A stretch of DNA of 51,993 nt from Blastocladiella britannica (taxonomy: Eukaryota > Blastocladiomycota > Blastocladiomycetes > Blastocladiales > Blastocladiaceae), in assembly GCA_025349905.2 (NCBI GenBank), contig MU624568.1, positions 1 through 51,993 on the forward strand. Reading direction: 5' to 3'. Position 1 is the stretch's first letter; each line of letters begins with the position of its first letter. Below the pieces are notes generated by a model. It did not search any database and was not told where the DNA came from. It worked only from the letters and a program-made list of their open reading frames with translations. This document shows positions 33,053 to 43,444 of this stretch, in pieces. The translations under genes were made by a program, and so were the position numbers.

Positions 33053-36000
33053 ATGTTCACTTTCTTGCCCAAACCCTGGGCGCCGTACGATTTCGTACCG
33101 CTCATTGCAGCCATCGTGCTCGGCGCGCTCTACCGCTGGACCTACCACCGCCAAGACACCGCGGCCCAAGATGGTTACCAGCCGCTGGCCGTCTCTGCCA
33201 GCGATGCCGATGATTTGGACGACAATGGGCTCGAAACTGTAGTTCTTCCCGGCACTTCCCAGCCCGTGCCCAAGGCCGCTGCAGCCCAGATATATGCGCT
33301 GGATGCCACCTTTTCGGCGTTGCGTATCTTGGTCCTGACGTTCTTGGTCGCGAGCACTGGCCTACAGGCCCTGGCGCTTCCGGCTTTGGCCGCTGGCGAC
33401 GCGATTGCCCATTTGCCTGAGCTTTTGCACTTTGTATTCACTGCACTCCTGACCGTGGCCGTGACGCGCGTCCGTACCACCCGCCTCTTTTCGGTCATGG
33501 CCATCCTTCTTTCCCAAGCGCTTGTTGCCGTGATCCACGCTACCGAGGTCCGTGGAGACTCGATCGCCTCGGCCACCGCTTTCTTGACGGCCGCGGCAGC
33601 CGCGATTTGCATCGTCGAGTACTTTTCCGTCATGCGCGCCAAGCGTGCCAACATTAGCGCCGTGGAGCTCAAGGATCGCAAAGGTCAGCCGCTTCCGCCC
33701 ACCAATCTCTTCCCATTCACGTCCTTTTTGGAGATGCTCACATTTGGATGGATCTCGCCGCAGATCGACTTGGTATGCTATGCTCTTTATGGTTGGTTAG
33801 GTGGCAGTCACTTACTCACAAAATACATATAAAAAAGGGATACAAACGTCCGCTCCAGCTCGAGGACGTATGTGACTTGACGGCTTCGAACCGGGCCAAG
33901 GCCATTTTCCATTCCTACTCGCGCTACGAGCGGTCTGGACGGTCGTTCTGGGTGGCGTTTGCGCTTGCCAATTGGCGCGACTTGGTCTTCCAATTCTCGA
34001 TGGCCACCATTACTGCGTTCTTGTCGCTCTCGTCCCCGTTCTTTGTGAACCAACTGCTGGCGTACCTGGAGCACAAGCGCACAGACTTGTCGGAGCTCAC
34101 CTGGGAGCCTTTTGGTTACGTGGCCGGCCTCTTTGTGTTCCGGGTTGCCAACACTCTCATTGAGCAGCAGCGCGTGTACACTGGGCGCGAGCTCACGGCC
34201 CGCGTGCGCGCTGTCGTGAACGCGTTGCTGTTCCGCAAGACTCTGACGCGCAACTCGCACATTGTTCCCTCGGTCGACGACAAGAAGGTTGGCGATGTGA
34301 ATGTGCTCATTGGATCTGGTCCGTCTTTTTCTTTTCTCATTCATTCATTATTATTTCGGCGTTTGACTCAATTATCATTTGAAAAAAATGTATCAGATAC
34401 CAGCCAGGTCGTGGAATTTATTCGGAGCGGCCCCGGCATGATCTCGACGCCGCTTCAGCTGATCCTCGCCATTGCCTCGCTGTACTACGTCATGGGGTGG
34501 CCCGGGCTCATGGGCGTGGCGGTCGCTGGCGCCGCGATTCCCCTCCAGTCTCGCCTCGGCAAGTTGACGGAAGGCCGCCAGGACAAGCTCATGGCCGCCA
34601 CCGATGCTCGCGTCAAGAAGATGAACGAGCTCTTGCAGGGCATCCGTATCGTCAAGTACTTTGCGCTCGAGGAGCCGTTCATGGCGGTGGTCCACAAGCT
34701 GCGCGCCGCCGAGCTGATTGCGTGGCGGAATTTCCGGTTCACGATCGTGAGTGTCAACATGATGTACCACATTTCCCCGACCCTGACGATCGTGCTCACG
34801 CTGCTGTGCTACACGTCCGTTGCGGGCCACACGCTGGACGTCACCACGCTGTTCACGGCCCTGGCGCTGTTCCGCAACCTCTCTTGGCCCTTGTATGATC
34901 TTCCCGAGCGATTCATGTGCTACTTTCAGACCAAGGTGGCCGTCAGCCGCATCCAGGCATACCTCAACTCGCCCGATTTGGCCAACTACGCCGTTGACCA
35001 GACTGCTGTGTCCTCCACCGACGACGACCTGCCGATAATTGGTGCTCGCGGCGCGACGCTGCGCTGGCCACTGGGCTCCCGCCCCGACGCAACCGTGGTC
35101 AACGTCAGCCCTGCGACTCCTCCGACGGAGGCCGACGGGGAGTCAGCGACGGCGGCGGCGGCAGAGTCCACTGCTCCCAAGTTCTCCCTTGCGGACATCA
35201 ACGTAACGTTCCCGATTGGCAAGTTGTCCGTCATTTTAGGCCCGACCGGTTCCGGCAAGTCTTCAATCCTGCAAGCGCTCCTTGGCGAGCTCGAGCTTGT
35301 GAGCGGCCAAGTGTACATGCCTCGCGAGCCGGTCGGTTACGTTCCTCAGCAGTCCTGGCTTATGGTACGAGTCTGTCTTTTTTGATTTTTTTTTTTTTTT
35401 TCAGTGTACTTATTTTATTGGATGTATAGAATGCGACCGTCAAGGAAAACATTTTGTTTGGATCCGAGTTTGACGCCGAGCGTTACGACGCAGTGCTGGA
35501 AGCGTGCGCGCTGAAAAGTGACCTCAAGACGCTCGAGCATGGGGACGGCACGCAGATCGGCGAGCGCGGAGTGACACTTTCTGGCGGGTTCGTGCAGACT
35601 CTCTCTTGTTTTTCTATTCACGGAGCATTGACACATATAAAAACAGACAACAACAACGCACAAGTCTTGCCCGCGCCGTTTATGCGTTCAACACCGACAT
35701 CATGGTCCTCGACGACGTCCTTTCGGCAGTGGACGCACCGACGGGAGCGCATCTCTTCCACAAGTGCATTCTGGGTGATCTGATGCGCAACAAGACGCGC
35801 TTGCTCGTCTCCCACGCGGCCCGACTCGTGGTGCCGTTCGCCGACCACATTGTCTACGTGATTGGCGGCCAGGTGGCCGCACAAGGCGCGACCGCAGCGG
35901 CCGTGGCCGAGCAGCTGGCCAGTGGCGGCTGGGCCACGGAGGCGGCGGTGATGCTCGAGTCTACCCACGCGTCCGAGTCGGTAGCTATGGCGGGATCGCT

Positions 36001-38163
36001 TGCGACCGAGGACACCAAGGTTGCGGTATTCAAGGGCGCTGCCCTCAAGTCCGACGCGTCACCGGCGTCCCTGCCCCAGGCGGGACCCTCGTCCAGCCAG
36101 GAAGAGAAGCGCGAAGGCAAAGTCGGGTTCGAGGTCTACTGGAAGTTTTTCCTGGCGTCGGGCGGCTTCCTGTGGTGGTTCGGCATTGTCATCGAGATTA
36201 CACTTCCTCAAGTGATCCAGCTGGGCCAGGATTGGTGGTTGCAGGTCCGTTTTTCTTTCTTTTGTATCTTTGGTGGCAAATATTCACGCAATAATATAAT
36301 GTGCAACAGATCTGGGCACAGAACTCCTCTAGTGCAGCCGCACCGAGCAACGGCAACATGCTTTCGACCCTGTTTTACGATGCCACGCAGCCCCTCGTGG
36401 GGATTCGGTCGCCGACCTCGGACAACGTTGCCTACTACCTGGGCATTTACGTGCTGTTCTGGTTCGTTCGCATGGTCATGGACTGGGCGGGCAACGTTTT
36501 GGAACTGTTTGCGACTCTGCGCGTTGCCAAGACTCTCCACGACGGCATGCTGAAGAGCGTGTTTGGGGCGCCGATTTCCTTCTTTGCGTCCAACGCCGTC
36601 GGCCGGCTGACGAACCGGTTTGCGCGCGACATGGAAACATCTGACCGCGAAATGTTGCAGAGCCTGTCCAACATGATTTGGTGCATCACGTCGGTCGGGA
36701 TTATTCTAACGCTGGTGGCGGCCATTTCGCCCCTGTTCTTGCTCCTAGTGTTGCCGATCGGGGTCATGCTGACCGGATTCGGCCGCCGGTACAATGCCAA
36801 CTCGCGCGAGCTCAAGCGGCTCGAAGCGGTGACGCGGTCGCCCATCTTTTCGCTGTTCCAGGAGACCTCCACCGGCGCGTCGGTGGTGCGTGCGTTCCGG
36901 CGCGAGCACGACTTCGAGGCCCAGATCTCGCGGCTCATGGACACGCACCACCGGCCGTACTTGTCGCTGTGGGGCTCCAACTCGTGGCTTTCGGTGCGGC
37001 TGCTGACGCAGACGCAGCTGGTGGTGGCCGCGTGCGGCGTGGCGGTGCTGCTCTCGGGCAACCTGGCCGCTGGTACCGCCGGTATTGCGCTGACGTGGGT
37101 GCAGAGCATTTCCGAGGGCATCAACTTCTCGATCCGCACGTGGGCGACAGTCGAGCTCAACGCCATTTCGGTCGAGCGCATCATCGAGTACTCGAACCTC
37201 GACCAGGAGACCCAAGGCGGCGAGACGCCCACGAACTGGCCGATGCGCGGCGACCTGACAGTACACAACCTGACCATGAAGTACGCGACCTCGTCGACAC
37301 CTGTGCTGCGCGGCGTGTCTTTCTCGGTGCCCGGAAAGACCAAGATTGGCGTGGTTGGTCGCACTGGTGCAGGCAAATCGACGCTGGCGCTGGCGCTGCT
37401 GCGCATGATGGAGGCCGAGGACGGTTACGTCGAGATTGACGGGAAACGCACCCGCGACGTGTCCCTCAACACGCTGCGGTCGCGCGTGACCATGGTTCCG
37501 CAAGACCCGGTCCTGTTTGAGGGCACCCTGCGGTCCAACCTCGACGTGATTGGCGAACACGACGACGCCACGTGCTGGAACGCGCTGCAACGGGTCCATT
37601 TCTTTGACTCGGTCAACAAGCACGGGCAGCACCACAAGACCGGCGGCGCTGACAGTCCTACCGCGGCGTCGTCTTCCTCTGCTCATTCCGACGGCATTGT
37701 GGCCGAGTCAAGCAACGACGACGATGACGAGACTGCCGACGGCGTCACGACCGCGGGGGCTGCCACCTCCAACTGGACGCTCGACTCGCCCATCTCTCCC
37801 GGCGGCAAGAACCTGTCAGTGGGACAACGGCAACTGCTCGCGCTGGCCCGCGCACTGGTGCGCCGGTCGAAGGTGATTATCATGGACGAGTCGACCGCCA
37901 ACGTGTCGCACGACCTCGATGCCAAGATTCAAGTGACGGTCCGCGACGAGTTCAAGGACTCGACGATTCTGGTGATTGCGCACCGGCTGCGCACGGTCTG
38001 CGACTTTGACAAGATCCTGGTCCTGGATCACGGCGAGGTGGTCGAGTTTGGGTCGCCCTATGAGCTCATTTTGCGCGATCAGGGCACGTTCCGCCATATG
38101 TGCTCCGAGTCGGGCGAGTTTGATCACCTGCTGGCAATGGCGCAGCGTGCTGCTGACTTGTAA
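33053..38163 (+). CDS. ABCC/MRP-family full ABC transporter
   Basis: Six exons join as 33053-33772, 33838-34318, 34397-35364, 35430-35587, 35647-36244 and 36310-38163 (1592 aa). ABCC proteins export glutathione conjugates and other organic anions, often into the vacuole in fungi. After N-terminal helices comes TMD1, then NBD1 with GPTGSGKSSIL (Walker A), LSGGQQQRTSLARAVY (signature, split by an intron) and DIMVLDDVLSAVD (Walker B with Asp for the catalytic Glu, usual in ABCC NBD1). TMD2 leads to NBD2 with GVVGRTGAGKSTLALALLRM, LSVGQRQLLALARAL and VIIMDESTANVSHDLD. NBD2 holds an acidic Ser-rich insert of ~50 residues before its signature, and its D-loop has Ser where Asp is expected. Confidence 0.94.
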
Positions 38164-38266
38164 TAGTTGTAATTCACTTCTTTGTTTTTATTATTGAAAT
38201 GGAACGGTTTTGTATACTTCATCGAAGAGGAGCAAAGGAAAGGGAATAAAATAGATAGATACAAGC

Positions 38267-39190
38267 TTAGTCAGACCACTCGGTTTGGTTGACGGGCACA
38301 AGGGCATCGTAGTGGCCGCCATGGTGCCACACGTGCACGTCAACGAGCTGGTCTCCGAGCTGCGACTGAAAGATCGGGCACTCGGTCGGATCAATGCAAT
38401 TGGTGGACCAGTCGGTCTCGTGGACGTGGATCATGACCCCAAAGTGGCAAGCGATCGCGAGCAGCTCGACGTGGTTCCCAAAGGCGCCGTCGCCACCACG
38501 GAGCTGTCGTTTCCGCGCCAAGTACCGGTCGATGGGTTCGGTGAGAAATGGTGCAAAGAAATCGGCTTGCTTGGCCACAAACGCCATGGTAGCTGCGTGA
38601 ACTGTCGCGGGATCCAAATTCAGGAATGCACCTATTTACCCATCATTTCAGTGTTTTTTTCCGAGTAATGTTGTCAAATCAAAAGCGGTCATACCCACAC
38701 TGGCGTATAGGCAAGCGCCATCGCCAGGTACGCGCACGAGCTGCATGCCATTGGCCCACATGGACTCGGCAAACTCTTCTTCCTTGAGATCAATGTCGGG
38801 ATCCCCGAAATACGCCAGCACTTGTCTATCGGCGTCCTCCACGCTTTGTACACCACTGCTCACCCCCGATGGTGATGCAGCAGCGCTACCAGGACCGATG
38901 TGCATTGACGAGGATCCGAAATGCGCGGCCTTGACGCGTGCCAGAGCGCGAGGGATGGCCTCGGCAGCGCTACTGCGTGCAACATAGGTTCCCATGCCAG
39001 GGGAACCATTGGTGTATGCATTAGAAGTGGTTGTGATTGCGGATTCGGATATTCCATTGCCAATGCCAGAGGGATCCAACTTGGGAGTAGTTGCAGAAAC
39101 TGCCGTCGGGGAAGCGGTTGACTGCAGCAGCGAGGCAGTCAGGAGCGAGGTCTGGCGAGCGACGAGAGCTGGGGTGCGTTGTTTATCCAT
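38267..39190 (-). CDS. OTU-domain cysteine protease (deubiquitinase-like)
   Basis: Two exons, 39190-38695 and 38631-38267, give 286 residues. The N-terminal ~130 residues are Ser/Ala/Thr-rich and disordered. The catalytic region begins VRVPGDGACLYASVGAFLNL, the OTU DGxCL motif with nucleophile Cys; the junction falls just after it. FGNHVELLAIACHFGVMIHV matches the WGGxxEL segment, and GGHYDALVPV near the C terminus carries the catalytic His. The usual Asn in DGNC is Ala here and the usual Trp before GG is Phe, both tolerated in some OTUs. Likely role is removal of ubiquitin or ubiquitin-like tags. It converges on the ABC transporter and is divergent from NIPSNAP, 147 bp between start codons. 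Confidence 0.87.
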
Positions 39191-39337
39191 CTTAATCTTT
39201 TTTTACCGTGCTATCGTGAGGGGAAGGGAAGAGGAGAAGAGGATGCAGTGCTTTTGTACTCTTGAAAAATGAAAATGAAAAAATAGTGGCTTCCCTTCAT
39301 TTTCACTTCAACAAAACGAAAAAAAAAAGAACTAAAC

Positions 39338-40303
39338 ATGCTCAAGCACATCTGCACTCGCCTTCCGCTGTCGCGCACGATGGGATCCGTGCCCCACCAC
39401 CACCGCTTGATGTCATCGCTGCTGAGCAATTTGCTCAACGGCAACGAGCAGATCCGCGCCGAGCTGGAGCAGACCCATTCCAAGGCCCTGGCGTCCGATG
39501 CGTCCGTGACCGAGTTTTGCTACCACCGGCTGCGGCCAGGTGCCATGTCAGAGTACACTGCCATGTGCGTCGATCAGGCCCGGGATGCGCGGCACGCGGC
39601 GTCGACCGGCGCCGAGGGCTTTTGCGCGGTCCTGGCGCCGATGGTAGGGGATCTTGATACCGTGGGTGGGTTAAACTTCAGTGAATTCCGGTGGCTCCAA
39701 TCTCACAACCCCTAAACACAGTGCGCATCACCACGTACCCGAACTACGCCGCCTACGAGCTCGATCTGAACCGCCGTATCTCGACGGCTCCGCAGCATGA
39801 GCGCGATCTCCGGGCCATGATCACGCACCGGTCCTCCATCGCCTGCCGCGAGTTTGCGTTTTGGGCGCCGGACGATGCGGCCACACCCGTGTATGATGGC
39901 ATTTACGAGCTGCGTTCGTATGTGCTCAAACCCGGGACGCTGCTGCAGTGGGGTCAGGCGTGGTATGTTTTCCGTTTTTTATACCACTCGTTGATTTAAC
40001 ATAATAATGATCCACAGGACCCGTGGCGTCGAGGCGCGCCGGCAGCTATGCACTCCGGTCGGCGCCTGGTTCTCGCAGCTCGGAGGTCTGAATCAAGTGT
40101 TTCACTTATGGCATTACAAGTATGGTCTCAGTTCTAATTGAAGAACGAGAACTGACTTTGGAAAGAATATAAATAGGAACCTCGAGGAGCGCAAGATCTC
40201 GCGCGAAAAGGCGTGGGAGCTGGACGTGTGGGCGAAGTCTGTCAAGGACACGGTCCCGCTGCTCCAGACCCTCAACACCAGCATCATGAAGCGTGTCGTT
40301 TGA
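39338..40303 (+). CDS. NIPSNAP-family protein
   Basis: Four exons join as 39338-39665, 39722-39962, 40018-40119 and 40177-40303 (265 aa). The N terminus (MLKHICTRLPLSRTMGS) looks like a mitochondrial leader. Two NIPSNAP ferredoxin-like repeats are visible: the first with EFCYHRLRPGAMSEYTAMC, the second with IYELRSYVLKPGTLLQWGQA and, after two junctions, TPVGAWFSQLGGLNQVFHLW and HYKNLEERKISREKAWELD. All three junctions restore conserved residues (TVVRIT, QAWTRG, HYKNLE). NIPSNAPs are mitochondrial proteins linked to mitophagy signalling in animals; the fungal role is unknown. Confidence 0.9.
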
Positions 40304-40396
40304 TAGTCACGGTGCACGTGATGGCACGTGACAACGGCGCGATCGGATTTTTTTATAGCTTTTTCGAAATCCCCATCGCAATTCAATATACCGATT

Positions 40397-41293
40397 ATGC
40401 CACCGAAACGTCGCGTCCGCAAAGCGAAAAAGCCTGCCGCACCCAATCATTCTTCTGCCCTGTTGGCGACCGAGTACCGCGACGACCACGAGTCAGCAGC
40501 ACCATTTTTGATTGCTCCACCAAGGACCAAGCCCGCCATTGGATCTGTTGTACCAAATTCTTCGCGTAAGTGGCTTTTATTTTATGCCATGTATCATATG
40601 AATATCTAACTTTATATTTCACAGTCCTGTCACGCTTGGAATCGTTATTACCCCAACTGCAATCGGCAAATGCAGAGCTCTTTGATGCCATTGCGCGTGA
40701 TGGCCAAGATGCACACGACTTGGAACGCGTGACTCCGGGCAGCGATCGCGTTATCCAAATGGTTCGGTTCTCCCTTTTTTGTGCCTGCAACTGATCCATC
40801 TCACGTTGTCAAATGATAACAGAAACTTGGATTGGGTGTCTTTGAAGAGCGTGCACTGTCGTCTGGGCAGGGCGAGAGCTCACTTCATGGCTCGGACAGC
40901 GGTCCCACTTCTCTCCGCCTTCCCTCCTCCTCTGCATTCCACGTCAATGGACCGTCTTCGGGAATTGTTGACATGGACGTCGATCAGCCCGTTGTTGCCG
41001 TCCATGACGGCAGAGAATGCGCTGACCAATCGCCAACGCGCGCGGACGATTTCCAGCAACCGCCTCCAACCACACTAGAGGATCTTGTCATGGGATTCTA
41101 CGACGAGGGGCTGGATGAAGAGGACGATGGCGAGGACGATGGCGAGGATGAGGATGGTTTTGGAGGCGATAAGGATGACATGGACCTGACACCATCGCCA
41201 TCTCCACCACCACCAGAACTTCCATACGGAGCTGGTGGTCGAGTGATGGTGGAGGATCTGGCCGCCTCCAGCGCAACCACCATTGCTCGCTAA
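40397..41293 (+). CDS. NOPCHAP1/C12orf45-like (DUF4598) snoRNP assembly protein
   Basis: Three exons join as 40397-40565, 40625-40761 and 40823-41293 (258 aa). The basic start PPKRRVRKAKK looks like a nuclear signal. The central helix LSRLESLLPQLQSANAELFD, followed by VIQMKLGLGVFE after a junction, resembles the conserved core of human C12orf45/NOPCHAP1, which bridges NOP58 to the R2TP chaperone in box C/D snoRNP assembly. The remainder is Ser/Pro-rich with a long Asp/Glu run (DEEDDGEDDGEDEDG) and a Pro-rich end. The assignment rests on a short helix plus layout from memory, so it is moderate. Confidence 0.6.
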
Positions 41294-41372
41294 AATTGTT
41301 TAAAAAAATTGTAAATTGTCTGTGAATTCTCTCTTTTCTTAAGGTTGGGAAAACATAAAAATTTATTCAAAT

Positions 41373-42265
41373 ATGTCAAAGCCGTTTGCCCCCGAGCTGA
41401 TCCCGCTCCCGCCCAGCCCCATCAAGCGGAACCTTCGATTCGGCATTCCCGAGGAAAGCAGTGGCGCCCCACTTTCCCGTAAGGCGCGCATGACTGGGAT
41501 GACGCGCGGCGGCCGTCCCACCGACGAATCGGGCGAGATCCGCAGCGCCACCTCGGGCACATCAGCGTCGTCGGCGAGTGAGGAAGAGGGCGATTGCTCG
41601 GACAGCGCGTCGGGATCGGACGATGACGCCGACCAGTCCATTGCAACTGGATCCGAGTGTTATGCCATTTCGGACGCCGAGGACGAAGAAACGGCGAATA
41701 TGGTGAGTATTCTCAGGATTGACATGGGAAATTGACACTTGACAAACTTTAAAAGAAAAAACCATAGCCCGCTCTCGACTTTTCGCCCGAGGATGCGGGC
41801 CAGCTGATCATGAATGCCTACAAGGGATTGCGCCGTGCGGTTCCAAGCAACTACGACGCGTTCCTCGCCAAGGTTCTGGCGCAGGATCTGCTCACGCTGG
41901 CCAAGGACTCGTCGCTGACGGCCGCGACCGTGACCACGTACACGCCGTATGCGGCGCCGCTGGTGGCAATGGGCCGCGCCGATCCCGCGCACCACGCCCG
42001 CGTGAATGCCGCCATCACCTCCGCCGCCGTCAAGATCTACTGGACTGCGCGATCGACTCGCCACTTTTTCACTCTGTACGCGGCCGAGCTGGAACGCTTG
42101 CTCCCGCTGTTGGCGGGACTCGCGGGAGCACCCGTTGAGGAGGGACAGGTTGGGGTCGAGGGGATCCCAGTTGAGCTGGTGCCGTTCCTGGTGGACGTGT
42201 TGCACGACTTCGGGTGCATGGTCGTCGCTAGCGTGTTCAGCAGCACCATGGGAGGCATGATCTGA
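41373..42265 (+). CDS. Uncharacterised protein, 275 aa
   Basis: Two exons, 41373-41702 and 41768-42265. The first 110 residues are disordered and acidic (PIKRNLRFGIPEE, then Ser/Asp/Glu-rich). Exon 2 encodes a helical domain: FSPEDAGQLIMNAYKGLRRA, DAFLAKVLAQDLLTLAKD, then HFFTLYAAELERLLPLLAGL and VPFLVDVLHDFGCMVVAS. The donor gtgagt is a good consensus and the join is phase 0. I do not recognise a family. No signal peptide or membrane helix is clear. It converges on the small secreted protein gene (126 bp between stops). Confidence 0.65.
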
Positions 42266-42391
42266 TCTCTCTCGGATCTCCTCTACTCCTACAAATAATA
42301 ACAATTCACACCTTCAATATATTTGATTGGGCCGACCTCATCGGGTCTTTTTGTTGCACACCGTATTGGACACACCTTGAAGGAATACAAC

Positions 42392-42932
42392 TCATGCCGA
42401 GGAAAGGGCAGACTTGGCCACCTGCCACACGGCAGCGGACGTGGGCATAGGCACCTCGCCCGATGCGCTACCGTACGCCGACGCGAGCGTGACCTTGATC
42501 CCGCCCACGGCCGGATCCTGCGCCGCCACCACGTTCCACACCTGGTCAATTTCCCAGCCCTTGGCCGAGTCCACGTCCTGGTGCAGTGACAGCTGGCTAG
42601 TACCCTTGTTGTAGATCCAGACACCTGACCCGCCGGCTTGCGGGCACGGCGCCTTGAAGCACCGCACGTTGGTGGTCACCTTGAACGTGTGGTCCTTGTT
42701 GAATGTGATCGAGTGGCCCGTGGCTGCGTCGGTCGTGTACGTGGCCGGAGCCAAGAAGACGACCGCTTGGGGCGTTGGTGTTGCTGTTGGCTTCACTGGG
42801 GGAGCGGCTAATGAGGAGTGTGTGGGATGAGTCTTTATGAACTTCAATGGGAGTAAAAGGAAGATACTTACGAAGAGCGGTCGCGCCCGTCGCAGCAAGA
42901 GCAATGAGAGTGAGGTAAAGAAGCTGGAGCAT
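42392..42932 (-). CDS. Small secreted protein, 158 aa
   Basis: Two exons, 42932-42872 and 42807-42392. The N terminus MLQLLYLTLIALAATGATAL is a clear signal peptide with probable cleavage after TATA or TGA. A short Pro/Thr linker (PPVKPTATPTPQ) precedes a compact domain with beta-strand pattern: FLAPATYTTDAATGHSITFN, VRCFKAPCPQAGGSGVWIYN and IDQVWNVVAAQDPAVGGIKV. Two Cys may pair. I know no named family for it. The donor gtaagt and the acceptor tag join at phase 1. Confidence 0.72.
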
Positions 42933-43444
42933 CTTGGGATTTGGTTTGGTTTGTTGTTGTTGTTGTTGTCGTTATTATTCAAGTAAAGAATGGTGAGCCA
43001 AATGCAAGTTGGTACGAGGACTACGAGCTGCTATTTATGCGGGAGGTCGATTAGGTTGGGCAGTTCGGCGAGCGAAAAACTTTGAGCTTGTTTCGAAGCT
43101 GCACGAGCACACGACCCATTTTGACTTTGCGAAGCAAGAGGGCTCGAACACGTCACAATCACGAATTGGATCGAAGCAGTCGGAATATCACAGCAAATAC
43201 CAGGATACTGGAAAGTTACGAAATATAAACTTTACAGTAAGCGGGATTTGCGAGGTGAGGCCGTACCCATTTGAGTACCACTGGACAAAGATTCTTCACA
43301 GTGAAGACATTTCCACCGCCAAGATTACCCCCCAGAAAGGTACTTTTGCTGTAACTACGTAGATCGTTCGCGTAATATCATATTTTCACTCATGAATACA
43401 CCCATGGATCAGAGACTACATCCAACTGAAAGAAAAAAATACAA
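42933..43444. other. Intergenic region with (TTG)n microsatellite
   Basis: About 510 bp between the secreted-protein start and the CYM1 stop, both on the minus strand. A TTG trinucleotide run lies at about 42951-42969. The rest is moderately AT-rich with no gene I can support. The open plus-strand frame of 117 codons here lacks a codon pattern like neighbouring genes. Confidence 0.5.
42951..42969 (+). repeat. (TTG)n microsatellite
   Basis: About six TTG units lie within 20 bp just upstream of the secreted-protein start codon. On the minus (transcribed) strand this is CAA repeats in the 5' leader, a type of unstructured leader common in fungi. Confidence 0.7.

Noticed and set aside
43009..43362. 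117-codon plus-strand frame in the CYM1/secreted-protein gap
   Set aside because: Composition unlike neighbouring genes, no domain or signal, and it lies in a promoter region.
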